64,000 nt of DNA, taken from assembly GCF_037076565.1 (NCBI RefSeq), contig NZ_AP029028.1, positions 4,650,001-4,714,000 on the forward strand. Reading direction: 5' to 3'. Source of the stretch: Herbaspirillum sp. DW155 (GTDB lineage: Bacteria > Pseudomonadota > Gammaproteobacteria > Burkholderiales > Burkholderiaceae_D). The notes beneath the pieces were generated by a model that was given only the letters and a program-made list of their open reading frames with translations, had not been told where the DNA came from and searched no databases. A program made the translations under genes and the position numbers. Positions 1-8,633 of this stretch are shown one piece after another; position 1 is the stretch's first letter, and each line of letters opens with the position of its first letter.

Positions 1-462
1 CCCGCCAGCCTGGGCACCGAGATTCTGCAGTTCTCGGCCACCAATCCCAAGGCCTCCCCCTTTACTCCCCGCAAGCTGAAGCCGGAGAACCTGTTCTCCG
101 AAGCCATCGAGGCCAAGCTCGAATTCGAAGAAGACGGCCCGAGCGTGGCCGAGACCATCAAGCAGCTGTTCAGCCGCATCGGCGGTGGCGAGAAGAAGGC
201 CGATGCCCAGCATGCCGATGTGGTTGCTGCAATGACCGCCGTGGCCGAGAAGGTCGGCGAGTTCGCGCAGTCTGCCGCGCAAGCGAGCAAGGATGTGGCC
301 GACGCTGTGGCTCGCCTGGAGAAGCTGGAAAAGCGCGTGGGCGATGAATCGACCGCCGCCGAGCAGTTCCGCCAGACCGTCAACCTGACCGACAAGAACA
401 GCACACAACGCCCGCCTGCCACCGGTGGCGGCAGCAGCGGCGCCGTGCAGACCGAGTTCTAA
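1..462 (+). CDS. Capsid scaffolding protein GpO, C-terminal part (partial)
   Basis: The frame is open from base 1 and ends just before the major capsid gene, where P2 has O. P2 GpO is an internal scaffold with protease activity; only about 153 C-terminal residues are visible. The visible part has a charged helical stretch (about residues 45-120, rich in Ala, Lys, Glu) that would fit the scaffolding coiled coil, and a low-complexity tail rich in Gly and Ser. A GTG at 145 is internal and need not be a start. Assignment rests on position and composition together. Confidence 0.82.
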   Translation, partial: PASLGTEILQFSATNPKASPFTPRKLKPENLFSEAIEAKLEFEEDGPSVAETIKQLFSRIGGGEKKADAQHADVVAAMTAVAEKVGEFAQSAAQASKDVADAVARLEKLEKRVGDESTAAEQFRQTVNLTDKNSTQRPPATGGGSSGAVQTEF

Positions 463-511
463 GCCAGTCTCGCGCGAACCTATTTTCTGAATTTACCCTG
501 GAGCAGAACAC

Positions 512-1555
512 ATGAAGAATCAGACCCGTGCCGCCTATAACGCCTACACTGCGCGCCTGGCGAGCCTGAATGATGTTGCCGGCGGTGCCGTCCATTCGAC
601 CTTCTCGGTGGACCCGACCGTGCAACAGAAGCTGGAAGACAAAATGCAGGAATCGTCCGAATTCCTGTCCAGCATCAACCTGATCGGCGTCGATGAGCAG
701 GAAGGCGAAAAAATCGGCCTGGGCGTGTCCGGCCCCATCGCCAGCCGTACCGATACGCGCGGCGACAAGCGCCGCAGTACTCGCGACGCATCGGCCATGT
801 CGAACACCCGCTATCGCTGCGAGAAGACCAATTTCGACACCCATATCACCTATGCCAAGTTGGATGCCTGGGCCAAGTTCCCGGACTTCCAACTGCGTCT
901 GGCCAATGCGATCCTGAAACGCCAGGCGCTGGACCGCATCATGATCGGTTTCAACGGCGTGAAAGTGGCCGCCGATACCAATCTCGACCTGTATCCGCTG
1001 CTGCAGGACGTGAACAAGGGCTGGCTGCAGCAGATCCGCGAGCAGTCGCCGCATCGCGTCATGGGCCTGGTCGGCCAGGATCTGCCGGGCAAGGTGGTCA
1101 TCGGCAAGGGCGCGGGCGCCGATTACGTGAACCTCGATGCCGCCGTGTATGACGCGGTGACCAATCTGGACCCGTGGTATCAGGACGATACGGGCCTCGT
1201 GGTCATCGTCGGCCGCGAGCTGCTGCACGACAAGTATTTCCCCTTGATCAACAAGGATCAGGCACCGACTGAAGCCCTGGCCGCTGACATCATCGTGAGC
1301 CAGAAGCGTATCGGCGGCCTGCCGGCGGTGCGCGTGCCGTCCTTCCCGGCCAATGCCATGCTGATTACCCGCCTGGACAACCTGTCGATCTACTTCCAGA
1401 ACGGTGGCCGCCGCCGCCGTGTGGTCGATGAACCGAAGGCCGACCGCATCGAGAACTATGAATCGTCCAATGACGCCTACGTGATCGAGGATGAGGGCCT
1501 GGCCGCCCTGGTGGAAAACGTGGTGCTGCAGGATGCGGCAGCGGGCGGCGCCTGA
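512..1555 (+). CDS. Major capsid protein, P2 GpN family
   Basis: This 347-residue protein forms the icosahedral shell; P2 GpN has 357 residues. The N-terminus (MKNQTRAAYNAY) and the segment around LIGVDEQEGEKIGLG are typical of the family. In P2 the N-terminal part is removed by the O protease, so processing by the upstream scaffold is expected. The gene follows O after 49 bp, with a GGAG site just before the ATG, and its stop overlaps the start of M at 1555, which suggests coupled translation. Confidence 0.95.
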   Translation: MKNQTRAAYNAYTARLASLNDVAGGAVHSTFSVDPTVQQKLEDKMQESSEFLSSINLIGVDEQEGEKIGLGVSGPIASRTDTRGDKRRSTRDASAMSNTRYRCEKTNFDTHITYAKLDAWAKFPDFQLRLANAILKRQALDRIMIGFNGVKVAADTNLDLYPLLQDVNKGWLQQIREQSPHRVMGLVGQDLPGKVVIGKGAGADYVNLDAAVYDAVTNLDPWYQDDTGLVVIVGRELLHDKYFPLINKDQAPTEALAADIIVSQKRIGGLPAVRVPSFPANAMLITRLDNLSIYFQNGGRRRRVVDEPKADRIENYESSNDAYVIEDEGLAALVENVVLQDAAAGGA

Positions 1556-2274
1556 TGTCGCGCCTGTCTCCCGCCGCGCGCCACCGTGAGCGCATGCTCG
1601 GCAAGCTGGCGGCGTCTGCCGGCGAGCCGGGCGGCGTGACCACAGGCAGCGCCTACGAGTTGATGCTGATGAAGCTGCATGAGGACCGGCGCACGCTGTC
1701 CAACATCCAATCCATCGAACGCAAGATCGAAATGAAGGCCACCCTGCTGCCGGCCTATCAGGACTGGATTGATGGCGTGCTGTCGGGCGGCCGTGGTGCC
1801 CACGACGAAGTGCTGGTCAATGTGCTGGTGTGGCACATCGATGTCGGCGACTACGAACGCGCCTTGCAGCTCTCGGCCTATGCGCTGGAACACAAGTTCA
1901 CTTTGCCGGATCGCTACAACCGGACCTTGCCCACGCTGCTGCAGGACGATTTCGCGGGCGCCAGCCTGGGCGGCAAGCTGAAGGATGACCCTGCCCGCGC
2001 GGCCGAGATCCTGCAACAGGTGCTGGCCATGACCGGCAATGCCGATACGCCCGACCAGGCGCGCGCCAAGGTGCATAAGGCGCTGGGCCTGGCCCTGCTG
2101 GAGCTGGTCAATCAGGTGGATGCCGAGAACATCACTGCGGCCACGGCCGACCGGGCCACGGCTTCGCTGCAGCACCTCACCCGGGCGAGCGAGCTGCACC
2201 AGGCGGCCGGCGTCAAGAAGGAAATCGAGCGGTTGGAGCGGCGACTCAAGAAGTTCGCCGAACCGGCCAAGTAA
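1555..2274 (+). CDS. Terminase small subunit, GpM family
   Basis: The 239-residue product should recognise and help cut the cos DNA together with the large subunit P (outside the window). P2 GpM has 247 residues. The N-terminus SRLSPAARHRERMLG and the region with WIDGVLSGG and a VWHIDVGDYERAL helix match the family pattern. The start overlaps the capsid stop (TGATG), which supports this start and translational coupling. Confidence 0.92.
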   Translation: MSRLSPAARHRERMLGKLAASAGEPGGVTTGSAYELMLMKLHEDRRTLSNIQSIERKIEMKATLLPAYQDWIDGVLSGGRGAHDEVLVNVLVWHIDVGDYERALQLSAYALEHKFTLPDRYNRTLPTLLQDDFAGASLGGKLKDDPARAAEILQQVLAMTGNADTPDQARAKVHKALGLALLELVNQVDAENITAATADRATASLQHLTRASELHQAAGVKKEIERLERRLKKFAEPAK

Positions 2275-2364
2275 AGAGCACCCCACGGCGCAGGGGCGGC
2301 CCGAGACGGAAGCGACCTTGTTCGTCGGATGTCTCGGCCACCGCCCCCCACACATTTCAAGACC

Positions 2365-2856
2365 ATGAGCTATATCGACGAGGTGCCGGTAACGGCGGCG
2401 CCGACCATGCCGGCCGATGTGAAGGCCATCACCAATGACGGATTTTTCCCCGACATCAGCATGCCGGCCATGCGGGATGCCATGCGGCTGGATTCGACGG
2501 TGACCGATGCGCGGCTCCGCCCGGCCCTGATAGACGCGATCCTGACGGCCAATCGACTGCTACGGGACTGGCAGGCGGGCCACCTGGCCAGTGGTGTTCA
2601 GAAGCTGGAAGAGGTGCCCGCGCTCAAGGTGGACGGCGAAAGCCAGTACGTCGCGCACTATCGTCGCGCCGTCTACAGCTTCGCCAAGGCTGACATCTTC
2701 GAGAGCTATCGGGACTACGACACCACCGCGAGCGCGCTGACCGACAAGAAAAACATGGAATGGATGGACATGGCGCCGGACGTGCAGCGCCGTAACGGCC
2801 ATTGGGCCATCAATGACATTCTCGGCCGCACGCATGCGACCGTGGAGCTGATCTGA
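2365..2856 (+). CDS. Head completion/stabilisation protein, GpL family
   Basis: A 163-residue protein matching the size of P2 GpL (169), which closes the filled head before tail joining. The frame is open further upstream (to 2329), but the ATG at 2365 gives MSYIDEVPV and the family length. Conserved-looking parts are the NDGFFPDIS segment near residue 33 and the C-terminal region before NDILGRTHATVELI. It follows M after a 90-bp gap that I see no gene in. Its stop overlaps the start of the X gene. Confidence 0.9.
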   Translation: MSYIDEVPVTAAPTMPADVKAITNDGFFPDISMPAMRDAMRLDSTVTDARLRPALIDAILTANRLLRDWQAGHLASGVQKLEEVPALKVDGESQYVAHYRRAVYSFAKADIFESYRDYDTTASALTDKKNMEWMDMAPDVQRRNGHWAINDILGRTHATVELI

Positions 2857-3065
2857 TGCAGGTACGCAGCCAGCAGGGAGATACGCTCGATGCGTTGGTG
2901 TTTCGCTACCTGGGCGCCAGTAGCGGCTATGTGGAGCAGGCGCTTGCGCTCAATCCTGCCTTGGCCGCGTTGGGGGCGGTGCTGCCGGCGGGCACGATGG
3001 TCACGCTGCCCGCTGCAGTGGAAGCACCCAGCGCGGCGCAAGACAGTATCAGCCTGTGGGACTGA
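2856..3065 (+). CDS. Tail protein X (LysM-like)
   Basis: This 69-residue protein corresponds to P2 GpX (67 residues), a small tail protein with a LysM-like fold. The sequence opens with a repeat-like RSQQGDTLDALVFRY segment typical of the family, and ends with the hydrophobic AGTMVTLPA motif. It overlaps the L stop (TGATG) and lies just before the lysis genes, as in P2. Confidence 0.9.
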   Translation: MQVRSQQGDTLDALVFRYLGASSGYVEQALALNPALAALGAVLPAGTMVTLPAAVEAPSAAQDSISLWD

Positions 3066-3105
3066 CGACATGAATACCAAATTACTGACAAGGGGAAATC
3101 ACGTT

Positions 3106-3480
3106 ATGGCAGCAGAATCCGCCGGTGGCATCGCTGCCATCCTGAAAATCTACGGCATCAAGGCCGTGCTCGGCATGGTCGGCGCCGCGCTGCTGTACAT
3201 CGTCCTGCCGCCGCGCAATGCCGATGGCTCGTTCAACGAAAAGGAATTCGTGGTGCGCCTGGCGTGCGCGGGCGCCTTCTCCATCATGTTCGGCGACCTG
3301 GCGTTTTCCCTGCTGCTGCAGCATGTGCCGGCCATCGCGGCCGCGCTGGGGCCGAAGCCGGTCGATTTGATGGTCGGCGCGCCGGCCTGGTGGATTACGC
3401 GGGCCGTGGCGCTATGGTTCCAGCGGCGCCAGGGCAAGGATATTGCCGAGTTGGCGCGCGACGTGAAGGAAACACTGTGA
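3106..3480 (+). CDS. Probable holin
   Basis: A 124-residue protein with two or three hydrophobic segments: about residues 18-36, 53-72 and a weaker one near 73-95. It precedes the endolysin directly, the usual place for the holin that opens the inner membrane at lysis. The ATG at 3106 is preferred because AAGGGG lies about 10 bases upstream; an in-frame ATG at 3070 would add 12 residues. It is not clearly like P2 GpY. The stop overlaps the GTG start of the endolysin. Confidence 0.72.
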   Translation: MAAESAGGIAAILKIYGIKAVLGMVGAALLYIVLPPRNADGSFNEKEFVVRLACAGAFSIMFGDLAFSLLLQHVPAIAAALGPKPVDLMVGAPAWWITRAVALWFQRRQGKDIAELARDVKETL

Positions 3481-4007
3481 ACGCTACCGATAACCGCCGC
3501 GCCTTCCTGGGCATGCTGCGCTTCTCCGAAGGCACGTCCAATTCGCCGACCACGCGCGACCGCGGCTATGACCAGATCGTCGGACGCACCCGTTTTACCA
3601 GCTACGCCGATCATCCGCGCGTGCGCGTCTGGATTCCTCGTATCCAGAATTGGTCCACGGCGGCCGGTGCTTATCAGCTGCTGATGCGCTACTACGATAT
3701 CTACCGCAAGCAGCTCGGACTAACCGGATTCGGGCCGGAGGTGCAAGACGCCATCGCCCTGCAGCAGATCAAGGAATGCCGGGCCTTGCCCGATATCGAC
3801 GCCGGCCGCCTGGCCGACGCCATCGCCAAGTGCAAAAACATCTGGGCATCCTTGCCGGGCGCCGGCTATGGCCAGTTCGAGCATCGCTATGTGGATCTCG
3901 AAAAGGCATTCACGCGGGAAGGCGGTGACGCCATCGTGCTGCCGACCCTGAAAACCAGCGAGGAACTGCACTTGGCCTTCCTGGATGCCGGCGGGGTATT
4001 GGCATGA
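3477..4007 (+). CDS. Endolysin, lambda R-like lytic transglycosylase
   Basis: The 176-residue protein resembles phage lambda R, which cleaves peptidoglycan glycan strands forming 1,6-anhydro sugars. Near the N-terminus is FSEGTSN, carrying the expected catalytic Glu. Further on it has DHPRVRV, AGAYQLL, the RKQLGL segment, ALQQIKE and NIWASLPGAGYGQFEH, all in the order seen in lambda R. It starts at GTG 3477, overlapping the holin stop by four bases. No signal peptide is seen, so export depends on the holin. P2 itself carries a different type of lysozyme, so this cassette is mosaic. Confidence 0.9.
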   Translation: MNATDNRRAFLGMLRFSEGTSNSPTTRDRGYDQIVGRTRFTSYADHPRVRVWIPRIQNWSTAAGAYQLLMRYYDIYRKQLGLTGFGPEVQDAIALQQIKECRALPDIDAGRLADAIAKCKNIWASLPGAGYGQFEHRYVDLEKAFTREGGDAIVLPTLKTSEELHLAFLDAGGVLA

Positions 4008-4573
4008 CGCTGACCGACACCTGGCGCACCCGGTTGCGTGCCGCTCTCGGCATCGGCTTGCTGGCGGTGGCCTTTGCATCCGCCTGGGCTATCCAGGGAT
4101 GGCGCAAGGATGCCGACATTGACCACCTGAAGACTGGCATTGCCGTTGCCAATCAGGCAGCGGCCGACGCCAGGGCCGAACGCACTCAACAGGTGTTGAA
4201 GGCCGAGCGCAACGCGCGCGACGCCATCCAGGCCATTACCGACAAGCTCACCAATGAAAGGGATGCTGCCCGCCATGAGAAAGACACTTACATTGCTGGT
4301 GTGCGCAGCGGCGCTATCCGGCTGTCAGTCCCCGTCGTCGCTGCAGTGCCCGCCGGGGCCAGTTGCGCAGATACCGGCACTGCCGGTGGAGCTGGTCAGG
4401 AAGCGCGATCCGAACTTACGCCAGCGGCAGCAGAGTTTCTTGACGACATCGCCAGCGAAGGCGATGACGCCATCCGACAAAGCAATGCCCTGATCGATGC
4501 CTACAATGCCTTGCGCGAGAAACTGAATGTACAAGCCCAACAATCTGCGGGATTACCTGCGCAAGGCCATTAA
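4004..4573 (+). CDS. Rz-like inner-membrane spanin (LysB position)
   Basis: A 189-residue protein with one N-terminal membrane segment (about residues 12-30) followed by a long charged helical region, the design of Rz i-spanins that bridge the periplasm and fuse the two membranes in the last step of lysis. It overlaps the endolysin stop (ATGA). A second gene in the +1 frame inside it encodes the lipoprotein partner. It is longer than lambda Rz (153 residues). Confidence 0.88.
   Translation: MTLTDTWRTRLRAALGIGLLAVAFASAWAIQGWRKDADIDHLKTGIAVANQAAADARAERTQQVLKAERNARDAIQAITDKLTNERDAARHEKDTYIAGVRSGAIRLSVPVVAAVPAGASCADTGTAGGAGQEARSELTPAAAEFLDDIASEGDDAIRQSNALIDAYNALREKLNVQAQQSAGLPAQGH
4275..4493 (+). 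CDS. Rz1-like outer-membrane spanin lipoprotein, embedded in Rz
   Basis: This 72-residue product lies wholly inside the Rz gene in another frame. From ATG 4275 it gives a short signal peptide ending in the lipobox LSGC, then a Pro-rich stretch (PSSLQCPPGPVAQIPALP) as is typical for Rz1 o-spanins. The frame is open from 4254 but the 4275 start gives a correct signal peptide. The nested layout copies lambda Rz/Rz1 and P2 LysB/LysC. Confidence 0.86.
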   Translation: MRKTLTLLVCAAALSGCQSPSSLQCPPGPVAQIPALPVELVRKRDPNLRQRQQSFLTTSPAKAMTPSDKAMP

Positions 4574-5012
4574 GGATCTGGCGCAGAATCCGGACAAGCT
4601 GCACATCTTCATCGATGAAGGCGGATCGCGCGCCACCGGCACGGCCGGTCTGTCCTTCGAGTATGACTATGTGTTGAATCTGATCTTGACCGACATCGGC
4701 CTGGACCTCGATCTGGTGTTCGTGCCGCTGCTGGCGTGGATGCGGGTTCATCAACGGGAAGCGTTTGCCAATCCAGAGAACGCCAAAAAGGCCATCCGCT
4801 TCGAAGTGGACATGAACAGCGCGGACTCGCTCGATCTGTCGATCAAGCTGGCGCTCACGGAACGCACCATCGTGAAACGGCAGGACGGCGGCCGGCTGGA
4901 GATCATCCACGCAGCCGAGCCTCATCTCACGCCGCCATTCGCTGATGACTTCTGGCAGCTCTACCAGGGCGATAGCCTGCTGGCCGAATGGGAAGTACCG
5001 ACACTGCCATGA
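4527..5012 (+). CDS. Tail completion protein, GpR family
   Basis: The 161-residue protein matches P2 GpR (155), which is needed to finish the tail so it can join the head. The family-like N-terminus MYKPNNLRDYL and the region FEYDYVLNLILTD are visible. The gene starts inside the end of the Rz gene (46-bp overlap) and its stop overlaps the S start (ATGA). Position between lysis genes and S is as in P2. Confidence 0.92.
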   Translation: MYKPNNLRDYLRKAIKDLAQNPDKLHIFIDEGGSRATGTAGLSFEYDYVLNLILTDIGLDLDLVFVPLLAWMRVHQREAFANPENAKKAIRFEVDMNSADSLDLSIKLALTERTIVKRQDGGRLEIIHAAEPHLTPPFADDFWQLYQGDSLLAEWEVPTLP

Positions 5013-5473
5013 GTGATGATCTGCAACGCCTGGAAGAGTGGGCCGGCGCCTTGATGGCCAAGGTGCAGCCGGCGCAACGGCGCCAGCTGGTGCGCCAGGT
5101 GGCCAATGACCTGCGGCGCGAGCATGCGCGCCTGATCGCCCAGCAGGTGGCGCCCGATGGCACGCCTTATCCAGCGCGCAAGAATCGCAAGGAACTGCGC
5201 GGCAAGTCTGGCCGGATCAAGCGGCAGAAGGCGGCCATGTTCAACAAGCTGCGCACGAATGCCTATTTGCAAGTGCAGGCGGATGCCAATCAAGCATCGA
5301 TCGGTTTCTTTGGGAAGGTGGCGCGCATCGCGCGCGTGCATCATGAGGGCCTGCAAGACCAAGTTGCTCCAAGCGGGCCGAGCTACAAATACCCAGCCAG
5401 ACCGCTATTAGGGTTCACGGACGCTGACATTTCAGCGTTACGCAGAATCCTGCTGGAACATTGCTCAAATTAG
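5009..5473 (+). CDS. Tail completion/virion morphogenesis protein, GpS family
   Basis: A 154-residue basic protein matching P2 GpS (150). The central part with PDGTPYPARK and the stretch of basic residues after it are typical of the virion morphogenesis family. ATG 5009 overlaps the R stop and is preferred to an upstream in-frame ATG at 4988. After this gene the phage plan is interrupted by minus-strand cargo until V. Confidence 0.92.
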   Translation: MSDDLQRLEEWAGALMAKVQPAQRRQLVRQVANDLRREHARLIAQQVAPDGTPYPARKNRKELRGKSGRIKRQKAAMFNKLRTNAYLQVQADANQASIGFFGKVARIARVHHEGLQDQVAPSGPSYKYPARPLLGFTDADISALRRILLEHCSN

Positions 5474-5561
5474 AGTGGCACGCCGTACAGCCGCCTTGGT
5501 TTAAAACGATGAAGGAATCTTAGAACGGGATGGGTTTATTCCTCATGATCAGCAAAATCCA

Positions 5562-6458
5562 TCAATTGGCCACCCCTAATCTCGTCAAAAATGCATCTAC
5601 TATTGGAGTCCACTTTGCCATCCCTCTGGCAAAAAGAGCGTGTCCGTTATGGTCAAATGGTGGCAAGAGGTGATACTCAGCCATACCGCCTGATGCAATG
5701 AATGCGTCGTACCATGCGCGACTGTACCGGGGACCGAACAGCGGATCGTTTTCTGTATAGATCCACAGAGTGGGAACTGTCGTACTCCTTCCGAACCGTT
5801 CAAACATATTCTCAAGTTTTTGCGGACTACAAGGCGTGCCAGTGTGCTTATTCATGTTACCTCCATGGCCGCCCGCGAAATTGATTGCGCCAATTAGTCC
5901 ACTTGGATGGCGCGCTGCGGCGGCCATTGTCAGATATCCTCCCACTGACTGTCCAACCAGCAATATCTTCTGAGGATCGACAAAAGAAAAACTTTTTATG
6001 TGGTTTAACACTGCCAATATTTCGGCACTACCGGCCTCCGCGACCGCCCCGTAATGCTTGCCCCTACAGCTACCACTGCTTTCTGGATCGAATGTTGTAG
6101 CGTACTCTCCGTATCCAATCCTCGTAGGCTCAAATACTGCGAAACCATGATCCACAAAATACTGTGCCTGCCGGGGATGACGAAACCTCGGTGGCTCGCT
6201 CCGACTGGCAGAACTGCGCCCGTGATTCATGATAACAATGGGAAAAGGGCCGGCACCGTCCGGCCTGAATTCTGTAATAACAATTTTGCCGACTTCTTCA
6301 TTTCCATGCACATCCTTAACGGCAACATCAATAGTCTCAACGCTTTCATTCATTGGTAACCCGGCTTCTCGAGCGTGAACAGAGCAAGTTACGCAAAGTC
6401 CCGAGAGCATCGAAAGGATAAGAATGAACAGGTTAAATAATTGATGCATTTGGCGCAT
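5562..6458 (-). CDS. Exported alpha/beta hydrolase (dienelactone hydrolase-like), prophage cargo
   Basis: The 298-residue protein has a hydrophobic N-terminal signal peptide (cleavage likely after VHA, about residue 29) and then an alpha/beta hydrolase core. The nucleophile is Ser171 in GQSVGG; Asp238 (TENDP) and His273 (DHNGH) complete a likely triad. An HG motif near residue 80 may form the oxyanion hole. Substrate unknown: esterase, peptidase or acyltransferase are all possible. It lies on the strand opposite the late genes, with visibly lower GC, and is a paralogue of the next gene. It looks like a lysogenic conversion gene. Confidence 0.8.
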   Translation of the reverse strand: MRQMHQLFNLFILILSMLSGLCVTCSVHAREAGLPMNESVETIDVAVKDVHGNEEVGKIVITEFRPDGAGPFPIVIMNHGRSSASRSEPPRFRHPRQAQYFVDHGFAVFEPTRIGYGEYATTFDPESSGSCRGKHYGAVAEAGSAEILAVLNHIKSFSFVDPQKILLVGQSVGGYLTMAAAARHPSGLIGAINFAGGHGGNMNKHTGTPCSPQKLENMFERFGRSTTVPTLWIYTENDPLFGPRYSRAWYDAFIASGGMAEYHLLPPFDHNGHALFARGMAKWTPIVDAFLTRLGVAN

Positions 6459-6550
6459 AGGTTATGGCTATCAATTTTGATGTTTGTCGGCACGGAAGGA
6501 CGTTGACGAATTCAGACAACCTCATACAAGACTGAAAAGGGATATCAGCT

Positions 6551-7735
6551 TCAATTCTTGTCGTTTTCTACGACCTCATCACCAAGTGCATAAAGGCGAC
6601 ATTGGGGTGCATCTGGTTTCTTTCCGGTATTGCAGGCGTTCGTTGCGATTTCAGCGGCTTCCTGCTTCGTCCTGGCCCATCGTGCGCTTCCCCAGATGCC
6701 TTCCCCATTCGAGGCGAAAGCTTTTTCGTAGCTCTGCAGCTTTACGTATTCTTCAAATGCCTTATAGCCGGCGGCGGTCAAGCCTGAAGGTGGAGGCAGT
6801 TTCACTACGGGCTGTTTCACGATTTCATCTGCGGGTAAACTATGTTCACGAAGAAATTGCTCAACTCTTCCCCACCAAAGGCCCTCTTCTGCGGAGACCA
6901 GAATAGTGTGGCCGTTTTTTTTGAACGCAGGCGCGATAAACAGCTCGGCTTGGCCTCCAGCATTCTTGTAGCTAGACCACATCTCTTTTCCTAGCGCCGG
7001 TGGGAACCACGTGTCATTGGCAGCGTAGATCCATAGAGTGGGTATCCTTGCTTGCCGGCCAAACTCGGAGAGCGCATCCATCAATCCTTGCTTGTCACAG
7101 ACCTGGCCATCTTGTCGTGCTCCTCGGCCAGGATCGAATGCAATCACGCCACTAACCCCCGGGGAATTTTCAGCACTTGCAGCCAATACCGTGAAACCTC
7201 CTGACGACATCCCCACAAGTAATGCATGTTCTGAACTTGCCCAAGCTTGTTTGCGAATCGCGACCAGTGCTCCTGTGATATCGCTAGCAGCGGCCATTCC
7301 CGCTGCAAAGTGGCGGGGAGAAAGACAGCTGCCACCGAAATATTCCGGGATGCCGGTGGAGCGGCCATATCCTTGGCGTAGGACCACCACCGCAGCATAT
7401 CCTCGTCTAGCAAAGGCAATAGCTGCCGCTGAAAAGCGGTTGGGATTCAGCGATATACGATCACTTTTTGCATTCCCATCCGTACCATTTGTAATAATGA
7501 CTACTGGATATTGTCCCGGCTTTGATGGTCTGGTGATAAATGCATCCAGCTGAGCGACATCTCCGTTTTCTTTTGGTACGGCGAGAATTGTTGGCTCTCT
7601 GATCAGGCCGGGGATTTCCTCAACGAGATGCTTATCCAACTGGGTCTGTGCTGAGACAGGAAAGTGGCAGGAAAAAGCGGTGATAGTAGCGACAACGACT
7701 TTCGATACAATGCGCATTAAATATTTTACTGTCAT
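6551..7735 (-). CDS. Exported alpha/beta hydrolase with C-terminal extension, prophage cargo
   Basis: A 394-residue protein when started at 7735; the frame is open to ATG 7777 and another ATG lies at 7717. The last two give a good signal peptide ending VSA. The core aligns with the neighbouring gene: Ser177 in GMSSGG, Asp241 (AANDTW) and His276 (KKNGHT). It then carries about 100 extra residues, including a Cys pair near the end, absent from its paralogue. The two genes are separated by 92 bp and probably form one transcript, this gene first. GC is lower than in the phage genes. Function of the extension is unknown. Confidence 0.78.
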   Translation of the reverse strand: MTVKYLMRIVSKVVVATITAFSCHFPVSAQTQLDKHLVEEIPGLIREPTILAVPKENGDVAQLDAFITRPSKPGQYPVVIITNGTDGNAKSDRISLNPNRFSAAAIAFARRGYAAVVVLRQGYGRSTGIPEYFGGSCLSPRHFAAGMAAASDITGALVAIRKQAWASSEHALLVGMSSGGFTVLAASAENSPGVSGVIAFDPGRGARQDGQVCDKQGLMDALSEFGRQARIPTLWIYAANDTWFPPALGKEMWSSYKNAGGQAELFIAPAFKKNGHTILVSAEEGLWWGRVEQFLREHSLPADEIVKQPVVKLPPPSGLTAAGYKAFEEYVKLQSYEKAFASNGEGIWGSARWARTKQEAAEIATNACNTGKKPDAPQCRLYALGDEVVENDKN

Positions 7736-7988
7736 GAGGCGATTAGATATGCAGAAGGTGTCTTCCAAGCTCATCATGTAGTTTCTACTATTTTCCTGAC
7801 CCTAGCTTTACTAGGCGCTGACATATTGCTGACATAATGCGACGCTCCGAATGCCATGAAGTTAATCAAACTTGAGCTGCTGCATCTTGCCAAGTCAAGA
7901 GCGTGTGCAATATTGGGGAAAGTTATTTAGCGCTATATCAACCCGTCAGTAAGTGCCTTCGCACGCGCGATGCGGCAACATGGGTTGC

Positions 7989-8633
7989 ATGACGCCCGAC
8001 CTCTCCGAACTCGTTCGCACCATCCCCAATTTGATCCGCACCGGCAAGATTGCCGAGATCAATGCGGACAAGGTGCGCGTGCGCTTATCTCCCACGCTGC
8101 TCACCACCTGGCTGCAATGGATCGCGCTGCGTGCTGGGGATGTCATCGATTGGTGCCCGCCGTCCATCGGCGAGCAAGTCATCGTCTTCTCCCCCAATGG
8201 CGACCTGACCCAAGGTAAAGTCCTGGCCGGCCTGTTCTCGGCCGATTCCCCGGCACCGCAAACCTCTCTCAAGATTCGCTCCATCCACTATCCGGACGGC
8301 GCCGTTGTGCTCTACGATTTCGGCAAGCACTCGCTGTCGGCCATCCTGCCGGCCGGCAGCTCGGCCCTGGTGAAAGCCGATGCGGTGACCGCCGACGCAC
8401 CACAAACCACCTGCACCGGCAATGTGACCATCAAGGGCAATCTGGTGGTGGAAGGCTTCAGCGCATTGAACAATGGCGCCAAGGTCCAGGGCGGCGACGG
8501 TGGCGCCGCGATGGTCATTGATGGCGAGGTGAACGCGACCGGCGACGTGAAGGCCGGCAATATCAGTCTGCGCAATCACCCGCACGGCGAGATCAAGCGC
8601 GGCGATGAGAAGTCGGGAACGCCGCTGCCATGA
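7989..8633 (+). CDS. Baseplate assembly protein V
   Basis: The 214-residue product is the size of P2 GpV (211), the central baseplate spike. It has an N-terminal OB-like part and a C-terminal repeating region (NVTIKGNLVVEG, then GEVNATGDVKAGNIS) that should form the trimeric beta-helix, followed by a His-containing tip motif SLRNHPHGEI. In-frame ATGs at 7953 and 7980 also exist; 7989 gives the family start MTPDLSELVR. The last codon overlaps W (ATGA). Confidence 0.92.
   Translation: MTPDLSELVRTIPNLIRTGKIAEINADKVRVRLSPTLLTTWLQWIALRAGDVIDWCPPSIGEQVIVFSPNGDLTQGKVLAGLFSADSPAPQTSLKIRSIHYPDGAVVLYDFGKHSLSAILPAGSSALVKADAVTADAPQTTCTGNVTIKGNLVVEGFSALNNGAKVQGGDGGAAMVIDGEVNATGDVKAGNISLRNHPHGEIKRGDEKSGTPLP

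Noticed and set aside
7780-7988. Ogr-type late promoter box before V
   Set aside because: I looked for a TTGT-N12-ACAA type box and found no convincing match; not annotated.
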